Assembly: GCA_027314165.1 (NCBI GenBank)
Contig: DAHVCH010000001.1
Span: 172,590-229,900 of the forward strand
Source of the DNA: Thermoplasmata archaeon
GTDB taxonomy: Archaea > Thermoplasmatota > Thermoplasmata > Lutacidiplasmatales > UBA184
DNA length: 57,311 nt
Reading direction: 5' to 3'
The position numbers and the translations under genes were made by a program. The notes beneath the pieces were generated by a model that saw only the letters and a list, made by a program, of their open reading frames with translations, had not been told where the DNA came from and ran no database searches. Positions 1-8,733 of the stretch are shown here, in pieces (within the stretch, counting starts at the first letter, position 1; every line of letters begins with the position of its first letter).

Positions 1-1
1 C

Positions 2-2740
2 TTCTGGACCCTGGTGGAGAACGCGGTCGGCAGCTCCTCGGTCGTGATCGTCACTCGGGAGAGGCCGGCCTCTCTCCGAGGGACCCGCCCAAGGCTCGCC
101 GACGCGAAGGCCATCCTCTGGATCACGCGCCTGGAAGGCCCGGAGAACGTCCCCCCCGGCGACCTGGACATCCTCGGCGACCGGCTCCAGGAGCATCTGA
201 GAGCGGTCCCCGGCTCCACGGTCAGCATCGAGGGGATCGAGTACCTGGTGAGCCAGGGGGCTTTCCTGCCGGTGCTGCGGTTGCTCCAGTTCCTGCGCGA
301 CGTCGCGCAGGAGACGGAGGGGCAGGTCCTGCTCGCGCTGAACCCCGCCTCCCTCGAACCGCGGGAGGTCTCGTTGTTCGAGTCCGACGCGGAGGTGTTG
401 GAGGAGGAGCGTCCGAACGCGTCGGGAGGATCCCCCACCCCCCCGGCCTCGCCGACCCAGACCATGCTCCGGTTGCTCTCCGAGGTCGAGAGCGCCTGCG
501 AGCGGACCCCGCAACTCATCGTGCTGGACGACCTTCAGTGGGCGGACCCCGCCACCGTGCGGGCGTTCCAGTTCCTCGTGCGGAACACGCGCGACCGGCC
601 GGTGGTCTGGGTGGGATGCCTTCGGCCGCAACCCGATGCGGCCCAGGCGGAGCCGGGACCCCCGGAGTCCACGGGGCAGGTCCTCCAGCACATGGAGGTC
701 GAGGGCGCCCTCAAGCGCCTGGAGCTCCGGCCGTTGGACACGGAGAACCTGCGGGCGCTCCTCCGGTCGAGCACCGACGTCCCGCTCGAGTGGGAGGGGA
801 ACGAGGCCGCCCTCCGGGAGTTCCTCTCACGGACCGGAGGGAACCCTCACTTCGCCCTCTCCGCCCTCCGGCTTCTCTGGGAGCAAGGTCGGATCGAGCT
901 CCAAGGAGACCACGCGGTCTTCCGGTGGCCCGCCGCGCCCGAGGGCCCTGGACCGAAGGACTCCCTCCCCCCGACCCTCCGCCGAGCGACCTCGGACCGG
1001 CTCGACCTCCTTCCGGAACCCGACCGACGGTTCCTGTCCCTCGCCTCGCTGCTGGGGAAGGAGTTCGACCTTCCGCCGCTCGCGCATCGCCTCAGCACGG
1101 ACGTGAGGGATCTGGAGTCCCGCGCGCGAAGGCTCGAAGCGGCCCACGGCCTCCTCCACCAGCTCATCGGCGCTCCCGGGCGGTGGGCCTTCCAGGATGG
1201 GACGGCCTGGGAAGCCGCCCTCGAGTCCATCCCTCCTCCGTCGCGCCGGGACGAATCCCTCGCCTTTGCCGAATGGTGGACGAAGCACCGTCCCGAAGAC
1301 GTGGAGGGGCTCGCACGCCTCTACCATGAGTCGGGCGATGCCGAACGGTCCCTGCCCTGGGTCCGCCGGGCCATCAACCGTGCCATCGACCAGCAGAGCG
1401 CGGAGGCCGTCGAACGCTACCTCCAGTGGCTCCGGGAGTTCTCTCCGAAGGACCCCGCGAGCGTCGACGCGCGGGCCATGGAGGAGGTCCGTATCGCCCA
1501 GGAGCTTCGTCGGATCGGCGCCTCGCGTGCTTCGCTCCGGGTCCTCCGTGGACTGGTGCCGCTCGAGCTCGGCACAGAGGCGCGACGCGAGCGGGAGCTC
1601 GCGCTCGCCAACCTCCTCGCCGACAGCGAGCTGGAGGAGGCCTGGACGCGGCTCGCTCGGTTGGAGGAGGAGCTCGCGGCGGCGCCCTCCGGGAGCGTCT
1701 CGCCTCTGGTCCTCGGGCGCGTCACGACGACCCGTGCCTTCCTGTCCCGGCTGCGAGGCGACTACGAGGGCGGCAGGAAGGCGGCCGAGAAGGCCCTCCA
1801 GGAGCTGCCCACGGAAGGTCTCGAGGCCGTGCGCGCCAGGGCCCGCGCCCTCTACGAGGCCGGGCTCTGCGACGAGGGCCTCTCGAGGTGGGAGGAGGCC
1901 AAGAACTCCTTCGAGGCCGCGCTCGAGATTGGACGGCGACCGGAGGCCTCCTCCTGGATCCTCCCCTCGCTCGCGGGCCTCGCGATCCTGGGCTACCTCA
2001 CCGGCGACCTCCGGGCGTCGCGTCAACGCTTCGAGGAGGCGATCGAGGAGGGACGGAGGACGGGGGAGCTCCAGCGGGTGATCCCGTTGCTCCTGAGCCT
2101 CGCGGACCTGGAAACCTCGCTGGGCGACCTGCGGAGGGCCTGGGAACTTCACGGGGAGGCGGCCCGCATGGCCGACCGGTTCGACCTCGCCCATCTTCGC
2201 ACGGCGGCCGCCGCTCTCAAGGGGGACCTGTTCACCAGAGAACGCCGCTGGAAGGACGCGCTTACCGCCTACGAGTCCGCGAGGGCGGCCGGGCCGGGGC
2301 GCACCCGGCGCTCCGGGTCCGTCCAGATCGGGATCGGGTCGGCGTGGGCCGCGGGGGAGTCCGGGGACCCCTCCTCCGGCCTGCGGGACCTAGGAAGGGT
2401 CGAGCGCGAGAGCTCCCCTCTCCCGGCCGAGCACCAGGACTTCTTCTACGAGGTGCGGGCCCGCCTCCACGACCTCAAGGGAGAGTTCGAGGAAGCCCGG
2501 GAGGACCTCACCCGCGCGGAGGGCAGTACCGGTCCCAGCCCTCACCGGCAGGCCCGCATCGTCGGGGACCTGTCCAGCTGGGAGCATCTGCACGGCGACG
2601 CGGGGGAGGCCCAACGGCTGCGCGAGAGGGCCGAGGCGCTCTACCGTTCGGCAGGAGCTGACCCGGTGAAGGCGCGCGCGACCAACGAGGTCTTCCCGGT
2701 GGCCGAGGGGCCCGGGTCCCCGACATCCGGGGCCCACTGA
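2..2740 (+). CDS. DUF835 / AAA-type ATPase / TPR regulator, 5' end outside window
   Basis: The frame is open from base 2, so the protein begins upstream; an internal GTG at 14 is only the first start-like codon in view. The first ~130 visible residues match the DUF835 pattern common in Thermoplasmatota and Thermococci (ILWITRLEG, then SIEGIEYLVSQGAF, then LLALNPASLEPRE). At residues ~165-175 follows a Walker-B-like LIVLDDLQWAD, as in the ATPase half of MalT/adenylate-cyclase-type regulators. From residue ~400 to the end the chain is helical with TPR-like units. No P-loop is visible between the DUF835 region and Walker B; it may lie upstream, making DUF835 an insertion, or be absent. By analogy with the family this is probably a cytoplasmic signalling ATPase; the ligand cannot be told. 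Confidence 0.75.
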   Translation, partial: FWTLVENAVGSSSVVIVTRERPASLRGTRPRLADAKAILWITRLEGPENVPPGDLDILGDRLQEHLRAVPGSTVSIEGIEYLVSQGAFLPVLRLLQFLRDVAQETEGQVLLALNPASLEPREVSLFESDAEVLEEERPNASGGSPTPPASPTQTMLRLLSEVESACERTPQLIVLDDLQWADPATVRAFQFLVRNTRDRPVVWVGCLRPQPDAAQAEPGPPESTGQVLQHMEVEGALKRLELRPLDTENLRALLRSSTDVPLEWEGNEAALREFLSRTGGNPHFALSALRLLWEQGRIELQGDHAVFRWPAAPEGPGPKDSLPPTLRRATSDRLDLLPEPDRRFLSLASLLGKEFDLPPLAHRLSTDVRDLESRARRLEAAHGLLHQLIGAPGRWAFQDGTAWEAALESIPPPSRRDESLAFAEWWTKHRPEDVEGLARLYHESGDAERSLPWVRRAINRAIDQQSAEAVERYLQWLREFSPKDPASVDARAMEEVRIAQELRRIGASRASLRVLRGLVPLELGTEARRERELALANLLADSELEEAWTRLARLEEELAAAPSGSVSPLVLGRVTTTRAFLSRLRGDYEGGRKAAEKALQELPTEGLEAVRARARALYEAGLCDEGLSRWEEAKNSFEAALEIGRRPEASSWILPSLAGLAILGYLTGDLRASRQRFEEAIEEGRRTGELQRVIPLLLSLADLETSLGDLRRAWELHGEAARMADRFDLAHLRTAAAALKGDLFTRERRWKDALTAYESARAAGPGRTRRSGSVQIGIGSAWAAGESGDPSSGLRDLGRVERESSPLPAEHQDFFYEVRARLHDLKGEFEEAREDLTRAEGSTGPSPHRQARIVGDLSSWEHLHGDAGEAQRLRERAEALYRSAGADPVKARATNEVFPVAEGPGSPTSGAH

Positions 2741-2760
2741 CCTGGGAGCCACATGTCCGG

Positions 2761-3138
2761 TTACCGCGCCGGCGTGCGGAACGCCGACTCCAGGAGGAAG
2801 AGGATGCCCGCCAGGAGGGCAAGGACCGCGCCGAGCACGACGAAGATGAAGTAGAGGGAACCCCCCGCGAAGAACCAGACGATCGCGGCCAGCACGATCA
2901 GCACGACTCCCCCTCCGGCCTTGTCGGGGGGCGGATGGGACCGCGAGTAGCTCGTGAAGACGAGGATGAGGAGGCCGAGCACAAGGTCGATGACGCCCGC
3001 GTAGAGCAGCCCTGCGAACCCCCGCCCGTTACCGGCGATGAGGTCCCCGAGCCCGGCGATGAGCCCGCCGATCAGGACCCCCACGATGATGAGGACGCCG
3101 CCGATGAGGCCCAAGAGGGTCGCCAGGCCGCCGCGCAT
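2761..3138 (-). CDS. Small four-helix membrane protein
   Basis: A 125-residue protein made almost entirely of four hydrophobic segments (for example LLGLIGGVLIIVGVLIGGLIAG and IVWFFAGGSLYFIFVVLGAVLALLA), so an integral membrane protein of unknown role. I chose the ATG at 3138 rather than one at 3171: a weak TATA-like element near 3173 would put transcription start at about 3146, just before 3138. It is transcribed divergently from the prefoldin gene and its 3' end lies 20 bases from the preceding gene's stop. No family recognised. Confidence 0.7.
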   Translation of the reverse strand: MRGGLATLLGLIGGVLIIVGVLIGGLIAGLGDLIAGNGRGFAGLLYAGVIDLVLGLLILVFTSYSRSHPPPDKAGGGVVLIVLAAIVWFFAGGSLYFIFVVLGAVLALLAGILFLLESAFRTPAR

Positions 3139-3217
3139 CGGTTGGGGTGTCGAAGGGGGCCCGCGCCTCAAGTACCTTGCCCCGCGGGCGGGAGGTCGGA
3201 GGAAGGCCAGCGAAGCC

Positions 3218-3224
3218 CTAATAG
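3218..3224 (+). promoter_or_regulatory. TATA-like box of the prefoldin gene
   Basis: CTAATAG is centred about 28 bases before the ATG at 3249, the spacing expected for a leaderless archaeal transcript. A GAGGAGG purine run also lies just before the ATG. Confidence 0.45.
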
Positions 3225-3248
3225 CGGGGTCCCGCTCGAGGAGGCGTC

Positions 3249-3629
3249 ATGGCGATCCCCGCGAAGCTCCAGAACGACATCAAGCAGTTCCAGCGCCTCC
3301 AGCAGGAGTTGGCCGCGCTCGAGCAGCAGCGGATGCAGCTCGAGATGAAGCTCCGCGAGGCCGTGAGCACGCTGGAGGAGCTCAAGGGGGTCCCCGAGGA
3401 CGCGCCGATCTATCGGCCGGTCGGAGGCATCCTCGTGAAGGCGACCGGGAAGAAGGAGGTCGAGGACAACCTGAACGAGGAGAAGGAAACGCTCGAGGTC
3501 AGGGTCAAGGGGCATGAGCGGAACCTGGCCCACCTGCGCGAGCGTCTGCAGACGATGCACCAGGAGCTCACCTCCGCCCTGCAGGCCGCCGGGGTCTCCG
3601 TGGATTCCGGGGGCGAGGAAGCGAGCTGA
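3249..3629 (+). CDS. pfdB: Prefoldin subunit beta
   Basis: A 126-residue protein of normal length for the family. An N-terminal coiled coil rich in Q, L and E (LQNDIKQFQRLQQELAALEQQ) is followed by a short beta hairpin (PIYRPVGGILVKATGKKEV) and a second coiled coil (KETLEVRVKGHERNLAHL). This is the beta-prefoldin layout: four beta and two alpha subunits form the jellyfish-shaped chaperone that passes nascent proteins to the thermosome. The hairpin residues that build the beta-barrel platform are well conserved. The C-terminal ~20 residues (SVDSGGEEAS) look disordered. Confidence 0.93.
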   Translation: MAIPAKLQNDIKQFQRLQQELAALEQQRMQLEMKLREAVSTLEELKGVPEDAPIYRPVGGILVKATGKKEVEDNLNEEKETLEVRVKGHERNLAHLRERLQTMHQELTSALQAAGVSVDSGGEEAS

Positions 3630-3694
3630 GCGGCCCGGACCGCTCTCGCCCCGTCGCGCCCTCGCCTCGGAACTGACCTTCATTTCCGAGCAGC

Positions 3695-4687
3695 ATGACC
3701 GTCCCTCCGCGGCTCGTCGCGGGGTCGGGGGTTCGGGTGGTCGCGCCCTCGCGGTCGCTCCAGATCGTCGGAAAGCGCGAGCGCGACATCGCTCGGGCCC
3801 GCTTGGAGGCGCTCGGGCTCAAGGTCTCGCTCGCGACGCACGTAGGTCGGAGGGACGCCTTCGCGTCGTCCTCGGTGGAACACCGTGTCCGCGACCTCAA
3901 GGATGCGTTCGAGGACCCCTCCGTTCATCTCTTGCACACGGCGATCGGGGGCTTCAACTCCAACCAGCTGCTCCGGCACCTGCCCTACCGGTCCATCGAG
4001 AGGAACCCCAAGGCGCTCTGCGGCTACAGCGACATCACGGCGCTCCAGCACGCCATCCTCGCGAGGACCGGGCTCGTCAGCTTCTCCGGTCCGCACTTCT
4101 CCACCTTCGGGATGCTGAAGGGGTTCGATCACATCGGTTCCCAATTCCACCAGGCGCTCTTTGGAATGGGCCGATGGGAGGTCCCTCCCAGCCGCTCCTG
4201 GAGCGACGACCGCTTCTACCATGACCAGGAGCACCGGCGATTCCACCGCAGGACGGGCCCTTGGGTGCTCCACCCCGGGCGAGCCCGGGGCCGCGTGCTG
4301 GGAGGCAACCTTTGCACGCTGAACCTGCTGCAGGGGACAGAGTATCTGCCGGACCTGGAAGGCTCGATCCTGTTCGTCGAGGACTGCGATGAGGACGGGA
4401 CTCCCGAGTACTTCGACCGGAACCTGCAGTCGGTGCTCCACCTGCCCAGCGCCCGGGGCATCCAAGCGCTCCTCATCGGGAGGTTCGAGAGCAAGTCGCG
4501 AATGACCCGGGAGCTCCTGCGCCGCATCGTCGAGAGCAAACCGGAGCTCTCGGACATCCCCGTGGTGGCCGATCTCGATTTCGGGCACACCTACCCCATG
4601 TTCACCTTCCCCATCGGCGGGCACGCGAGGGTCAGGGCGGGACGTGGCCGTGCTCAGCTCACGCTCAGCCTGGATGGGGCGGACTGA
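3695..4687 (+). CDS. Peptidase S66 (LD-carboxypeptidase / MccF-like)
   Basis: A 330-residue protein with the S66 nucleophile-elbow motif GYSDIT (Ser112), an acidic stretch LFVEDCDE (Glu229) and DFGHTYPM (His298): the Ser-Glu-His triad of LD-carboxypeptidases and the microcin C immunity protein MccF. The early GSGVRVVAPSR and AIGGFNSNQLL motifs also fit. Family members hydrolyse amide bonds of murein tetrapeptides or of aminoacyl-nucleotide antibiotics. Archaea lack murein, so an MccF-like detoxifying or peptide-recycling role is more likely here (inference). No signal peptide, so cytoplasmic. It begins 65 bases after prefoldin beta. Confidence 0.88.
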   Translation: MTVPPRLVAGSGVRVVAPSRSLQIVGKRERDIARARLEALGLKVSLATHVGRRDAFASSSVEHRVRDLKDAFEDPSVHLLHTAIGGFNSNQLLRHLPYRSIERNPKALCGYSDITALQHAILARTGLVSFSGPHFSTFGMLKGFDHIGSQFHQALFGMGRWEVPPSRSWSDDRFYHDQEHRRFHRRTGPWVLHPGRARGRVLGGNLCTLNLLQGTEYLPDLEGSILFVEDCDEDGTPEYFDRNLQSVLHLPSARGIQALLIGRFESKSRMTRELLRRIVESKPELSDIPVVADLDFGHTYPMFTFPIGGHARVRAGRGRAQLTLSLDGAD

Positions 4688-4825
4688 TCTCGTCCGTCGC
4701 CGCTCCACCTCCGCTTCGATGGATCCGTCCTCGAGTTGGCCAAGCGCGGGGCCACCGGCGTTGCGCATCGACCGGAAGAGCGCTTCGGGCGGATCGAGAA
4801 GCCTGGGCCCTGAGGGTCCAGCAGG

Positions 4826-5896
4826 TCACTTCGTCCGGTTGGTGAGCAGGTCACCGATGGAACGGAGGAGGGCCTTGCGGCCGAGGTCGAGGTCCGACCG
4901 CTCGATCCGGGCGTTCGCCCGCCGGACCAGCTGCTGGATCCGCCGCTCGGAGTACTCGAAGCTGCCCGTCTCCTCCAGCACCGTGATCGCGTCCTCGAAC
5001 TGCTCGGGGGTGGCGAGCGGGTTCCCGAGGACCTTCTCGAGCGAGCGCCGTCCGTCGCGACCGGCGTGGGCGTAAGCGTGCACCACGAGCAGGGTACGCT
5101 TCCCCTCGTAGAGGTCGTTCGCGCTCTTCTCCCCTTCCTCGCCGGGGACCTCCCGGGCCCCGAGCATGTCGTCCCGCAGCTGGAAGGCGATGCCCAGGTC
5201 GTCCCCGACCTGCTGCAACATGTCCAGCGTGGCGCGTGGGGCCCCGGCCAGGATCGCTCCCATCCGGAGGGGGGAGGAGACCGTGTAGACCGCGCTCTTC
5301 AGCCGGTGGACGGTGAGAACGTCCTTTTCGTGGACGGAGGCGACGGGGCGGACCCCGTTCAGCACGTCGAGCACCTGCCCGTAAGCGGTGCGCTCGGTCA
5401 TCGAGCGGTACTCCTCCATCAGCGAGCGTATCCGGGCGTCCGGAGCCCGACAGGAGAGGAACAGGCCGACGGTTGAGGGCTCGAGCAGGTCGCCCAGCGT
5501 GATCGCCATCGCCTGGCCGAAGTCCGCGTCGCCCCCGGAGAGCTTCCGGCGGCCGTGGAGCTTGGCCATGGCGACATGCATCGTCGGCCCTCCGCGCCGG
5601 GTCTCCCCGTGGTCCATGATGTCGTCGTGGACCAGCATCCAGCTCTGGAAGGTCTCCAGCGCGGCCGCCGCCGGGAGCACCGACCGCGGGTCGACCCCTC
5701 CCGCCAGGTGATGGCCCGCCAACAGGAGACAGGCGCGGAACCGCTTGCCTCCCCGCAGGGTGAACTCAGAGACGGCCTCGACGAAGGGGACCAGGTCGGC
5801 GTGCTCCTTCCCGGCCGTCCGCTTGAGATGGCGGAAGTGCGCTTCGAGCGCCTGTCCGATGGGCTTCCTCCAGCCCAAAAGCTCCGCGACGTCCAA
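4826..5896 (-). CDS. Polyprenyl (geranylgeranyl/farnesyl) diphosphate synthase
   Basis: A 356-residue all-helical trans-prenyltransferase. GGKRFR (residues 49-54) binds IPP; the first Asp-rich motif DDIMD (91-95) and a second, QLRDDMLG, with KSANDLYEGKRTLL after it, are present. The second motif reads DDMLG rather than DDxxD, as in a number of archaeal and actinobacterial members. Bulky residues sit five and eight positions before the first motif (Trp86, Phe83), suggesting a short product (C15-C20) for archaeal membrane lipids. The start is TTG at 5896, preceded by GGGAGGT-like sequence, and it shares a divergent promoter with the TPR gene at 5962. Confidence 0.92.
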   Translation of the reverse strand: MDVAELLGWRKPIGQALEAHFRHLKRTAGKEHADLVPFVEAVSEFTLRGGKRFRACLLLAGHHLAGGVDPRSVLPAAAALETFQSWMLVHDDIMDHGETRRGGPTMHVAMAKLHGRRKLSGGDADFGQAMAITLGDLLEPSTVGLFLSCRAPDARIRSLMEEYRSMTERTAYGQVLDVLNGVRPVASVHEKDVLTVHRLKSAVYTVSSPLRMGAILAGAPRATLDMLQQVGDDLGIAFQLRDDMLGAREVPGEEGEKSANDLYEGKRTLLVVHAYAHAGRDGRRSLEKVLGNPLATPEQFEDAITVLEETGSFEYSERRIQQLVRRANARIERSDLDLGRKALLRSIGDLLTNRTK

Positions 5897-5929
5897 CCCT
5901 CGACCTCCCTCGCGCCTCGACCACCACGC

Positions 5930-5938
5930 TATAATAAA
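5930..5938. promoter_or_regulatory. TATA box, possibly bidirectional
   Basis: TATAATAAA on the plus strand reads TTTATTATA on the minus strand. It is centred 28 bases before the ATG at 5962 (leaderless fit) and about 38 bases before the TTG start of the prenyl synthase, which would leave an ~11-base leader. One AT-rich island in very GC-rich DNA could serve both genes. Confidence 0.6.
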
Positions 5939-5961
5939 GCGTGGGTCAACTCCGGCTGCGG

Positions 5962-6999
5962 ATGGCCTCGAAGCGGTTCGCCACCATGGTGGACGCCATC
6001 GCCCGTGCCTTCGGCCAGGAGGGGCGCGAGCTCAAGGAGACCCCGGAGGCGATCTACCTGCGGACCCCGGACGGCTTGGTCTACGCCTTCTTCGAGGAGC
6101 CCGAGCGGCTGAGCGCCGCCCTCGTCAAGCGACTGGTCGCCTCCATGGGAGAGGACCTCTCGAGGCTGGTCGTGCTCTCCCTCTCCCCCCTGGCTCCGGA
6201 GTCCGTACGCGCGCTCGAGGAGGCCGGGAGCTCCGTGGTCGCGGGGGACCGCTTCCACCGGCTGCTCGATGGCCTCGAGCTCACCGGGTATGCCGGGTCG
6301 GAGACGGCGACCCCCCCTACGGATCCGGACGGCGAACGCCGGGTGCTTCCCACGGCGGACCGTCTGGACCAGGTCATGGAACGGGGTCGGCTCTGGATGG
6401 GGTGGGAAGTGCCGGCGGTCGCCCTGAGGTTCTTCGACGAGGCCGCGCGCATGAAACCGGAGTTCACCCCGGCGCTCCTCGGGAGGGGCCTGGCGCTCCT
6501 GGCGCTCGGCTCCGCCGACGCTGCGGAATCTACCTTCGAGCGCGCGCTCTCGCAGAACCCCGGCGACGAGGAGGCGCGCATCGGGCTCGCTCGGGTGACC
6601 GGGCTGCGCGGGGACCCCGCGGGGGAAGTGGACGAGCTCGCCTCCCTCCTGAAGGAAGACCCGGGCCGCACGCGGGTACGCGCCAACCTTGTCGCGGCCC
6701 TGGCGCCGCTCGGGCGCTGGAAGGAGATGAACGGTCACATCGAAGAGTTCCTACGGGTCGCCCCCCAGGACCCCTACTTCCATGCCATGAGCTCGATCTG
6801 CCTCGAACGCCTCTCCGACAAGGAAGGGGCTGCCCGGGAGCGGAGAGCGGCCGAGGTGCTGGGGATGACCCCCGAGCTCTGGGGAGAGCTCAAGGCGAAC
6901 TTCGCGCGGGGGGGCAGCGGCCAGAAGGCCGCGGGCGGGGCCCGCTCCACCCCGGCGCCGCCCAAACCGCGCTCGGCGGCGATGGGCAAGAAAGATTAG
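5962..6999 (+). CDS. TPR-repeat protein
   Basis: From the ATG at 5962 the protein has 345 residues; an in-frame GTG at 5941 is possible, but the TATA box at 5930-5938 favours 5962. The first ~110 residues form a predicted alpha/beta unit (IYLRTPDGLVYAFFEEPERL, SRLVVLSLSPLAPESVRAL) that could be a nuclease-like or Rossmann-type fold; I cannot assign it. Residues ~130-290 carry TPR units (ALRFFDEAARMKPEFTPALL, ESTFERALSQNPGDEEARI). The tail is Gly/Ala/Pro-rich. First gene of a tightly spaced plus-strand cluster running to 10938; the role is probably protein-protein scaffolding. Confidence 0.72.
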   Translation: MASKRFATMVDAIARAFGQEGRELKETPEAIYLRTPDGLVYAFFEEPERLSAALVKRLVASMGEDLSRLVVLSLSPLAPESVRALEEAGSSVVAGDRFHRLLDGLELTGYAGSETATPPTDPDGERRVLPTADRLDQVMERGRLWMGWEVPAVALRFFDEAARMKPEFTPALLGRGLALLALGSADAAESTFERALSQNPGDEEARIGLARVTGLRGDPAGEVDELASLLKEDPGRTRVRANLVAALAPLGRWKEMNGHIEEFLRVAPQDPYFHAMSSICLERLSDKEGAARERRAAEVLGMTPELWGELKANFARGGSGQKAAGGARSTPAPPKPRSAAMGKKD

Positions 7000-7040
7000 C
7001 TGGGGCGTTTCGCAGCTCCCCCAGCCCTTCGGTCCCGTTC

Positions 7041-8006
7041 ATGCGCGTGGTCTCCTTCCTTCCTAGCGCCACTGAGATCGTGTACGCCCTGGGTCAGGGC
7101 GACCGGCTCGTCGGCCGAAGCCACGAGTGCGACCACCCGGCGGAAGCCCGCAGCCTGCCCGTGGTCATGCGCGCGCGGGAGAACCTGGGACCGCTCTCGT
7201 CGCGGGAGATCGACCAGAAGGTCCGCGAGCGCATCGCCTCCCACGAAGAGCTCTACGAGATCGACGAGGCCATGCTCGCGCGGCTCGACCCCGACCTCAT
7301 CCTCACCCAGGAGCTCTGCCGGGTCTGTTCGATCACCCCCAAGGGGCTTGCCTCGGCGCTCGCCAAGCTCTCGCGACAACCCAAGGTCGTGGTGCTCTCC
7401 CCTCGACGGCTCGCCGACGCGGTCAAGGACGTCCAGACCGTCGCCCGAGAGCTGTCCGTCCCGGACCGCGGGAAGGCCCTGGCCGCCGACCTGGAGCGAA
7501 GGATCGAGGCCGCCTCCCCCCGACCCCCGCGCGGTCCCAGGGCCACGGAGGAGGCCAGCGAGGCCGCCCCCCGCGTCGCCGTCCTGGAGTGGCTGGACCC
7601 TCCGATCCCGGGTGGGCTCTGGGTCCCCGACATGATCCGGAAAGCCGGAGGGGTTCCCGTTCTGGCGAAGGCGGGGGAGGAGGCGAAGAGCACGACCTGG
7701 GACGATCTCCGAGGCGCGGCGGCGGACCTCATCGTGGTGGCCCCCTGCGCGTACCCGTTGGACCGCACGTTGGGCGAGCTCCGGGGTCCCCGGCCGCACC
7801 CGCTCGAGGACCTCCACCCTCCCAGAGGGGTCTGGGCGGCGGACGAGGCGTTCTTCTCCCGGCCAGGGCCCCGGCTCACCGAGGGGGTGGAGCTGCTCGC
7901 CGACCTGCTGCACGGCCCGGGTCGCCCACGCCGCTCCTTCGAAGGCCGGGCGGTGCCCGCGTTCAAGTCGCCGCTGCCGACCTACCGAATCCCCACCCGG
8001 CGGTGA
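7041..8006 (+). CDS. Cobalamin-type periplasmic-binding-fold protein without signal peptide (BtuF-like)
   Basis: A 321-residue protein starting at ATG 7041. It opens MRVVSFLPSATEIVYALGQG and continues with GRSHECDHP, the signature of the COG0614 group related to BtuF and other cobalamin or metal-chelate binding proteins; DLILTQELCRVC and LEWLDPPIPGGLWVPDM also fit. There is no signal peptide or lipobox, so unlike true ABC-transporter receptors it should be cytoplasmic. Such stand-alone versions are common, and their ligand is not established. It lies 41 bases after the TPR gene and 10 bases before the M50 protease gene. No ABC permease or ATPase is nearby. Confidence 0.82.
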   Translation: MRVVSFLPSATEIVYALGQGDRLVGRSHECDHPAEARSLPVVMRARENLGPLSSREIDQKVRERIASHEELYEIDEAMLARLDPDLILTQELCRVCSITPKGLASALAKLSRQPKVVVLSPRRLADAVKDVQTVARELSVPDRGKALAADLERRIEAASPRPPRGPRATEEASEAAPRVAVLEWLDPPIPGGLWVPDMIRKAGGVPVLAKAGEEAKSTTWDDLRGAAADLIVVAPCAYPLDRTLGELRGPRPHPLEDLHPPRGVWAADEAFFSRPGPRLTEGVELLADLLHGPGRPRRSFEGRAVPAFKSPLPTYRIPTRR

Positions 8007-8016
8007 GAGATCTTCC

Positions 8017-8718
8017 ATGAGCGGTTGGACCTCCTCGAGCTTCCTCTACCAGCCCCCGATCTCCAACCCGTACCCGGTCGCCGGACCGCGGGCGAGGTTC
8101 TCCTCCCTCGAACTGCGCCACCTCGTGATCGCTTTCGTGGTGCTCACGGCGGACCTGCTGCTCCTCTTGCTTCGGAACGACCTGTTCTACGGCGGGATCA
8201 CCCACGCCCAGCTCATGCGCGACGTGCTGGGGGCCGCCATCGCCGCGCCGCTCGCGGCCGCCACGGGGTTCGTCGCCCACGAGATGGCCCACAAGTTCGT
8301 GGCCCAGCACCGGGGCCTCTGGGCCGAGTTCCGGATGTCCCCGCAGGGGCTGCTGATGTCCTTCGCCTTCTCGGCCCTCCTGGGGGTGCTCTTCGCCACG
8401 CCCGGTGCCACGATGATCGGGGGCCGCGGGACCGTGGAGGAGGCCGGCGTGACGAGCCTCGCGGGACCGGGCACGAACATGCTGGAGGCCGGGGGCTTTG
8501 CCGGAGCGGCCCTGCTCCTGATCCACTTCCACCAGTACTTCCTGGCCCCGCTCATCGGGTACGTGGCCTTCATCAACCTGGTCTTCGCGGTCTTCAACCT
8601 CCTCCCGTTCGGACCCCTGGACGGAAAGAAGGTGCTCGCGTGGAACAAGGGGATCTGGGTGTCGGCGTTCGTCGCCGCGCTGGCGGCCGGGGTTGCCGCG
8701 TTCTTCTTCTTGCCGTAG
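8017..8718 (+). CDS. M50 (site-2 protease-like) membrane metalloprotease
   Basis: A 233-residue membrane protein. HEMAH (His88, Glu89, His92) is the zinc-binding/catalytic motif, GPGTN (150s) matches the family's conserved Asn region, and FGPLDGKK supplies the third zinc ligand Asp202. About five hydrophobic segments surround these. Short archaeal M50 peptidases of this kind cleave transmembrane substrates within the bilayer, but substrates are mostly unknown. It starts 10 bases after the previous stop and ends 15 bases before the MBL gene, so it is probably co-transcribed. Confidence 0.88.
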   Translation: MSGWTSSSFLYQPPISNPYPVAGPRARFSSLELRHLVIAFVVLTADLLLLLLRNDLFYGGITHAQLMRDVLGAAIAAPLAAATGFVAHEMAHKFVAQHRGLWAEFRMSPQGLLMSFAFSALLGVLFATPGATMIGGRGTVEEAGVTSLAGPGTNMLEAGGFAGAALLLIHFHQYFLAPLIGYVAFINLVFAVFNLLPFGPLDGKKVLAWNKGIWVSAFVAALAAGVAAFFFLP

Positions 8719-8733
8719 GGCTGTGGGGCAGGG

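Noticed and set aside
827-2194. 455-codon minus-strand frame under the first gene
   Set aside because: No motifs; the plus strand has DUF835, Walker B and TPR-like patterns.
4644-5075. Plus-strand frame between the S66 peptidase and the prenyl synthase
   Set aside because: Ser/Arg-rich shadow sequence overlapping both neighbours, without a promoter or conserved segment.
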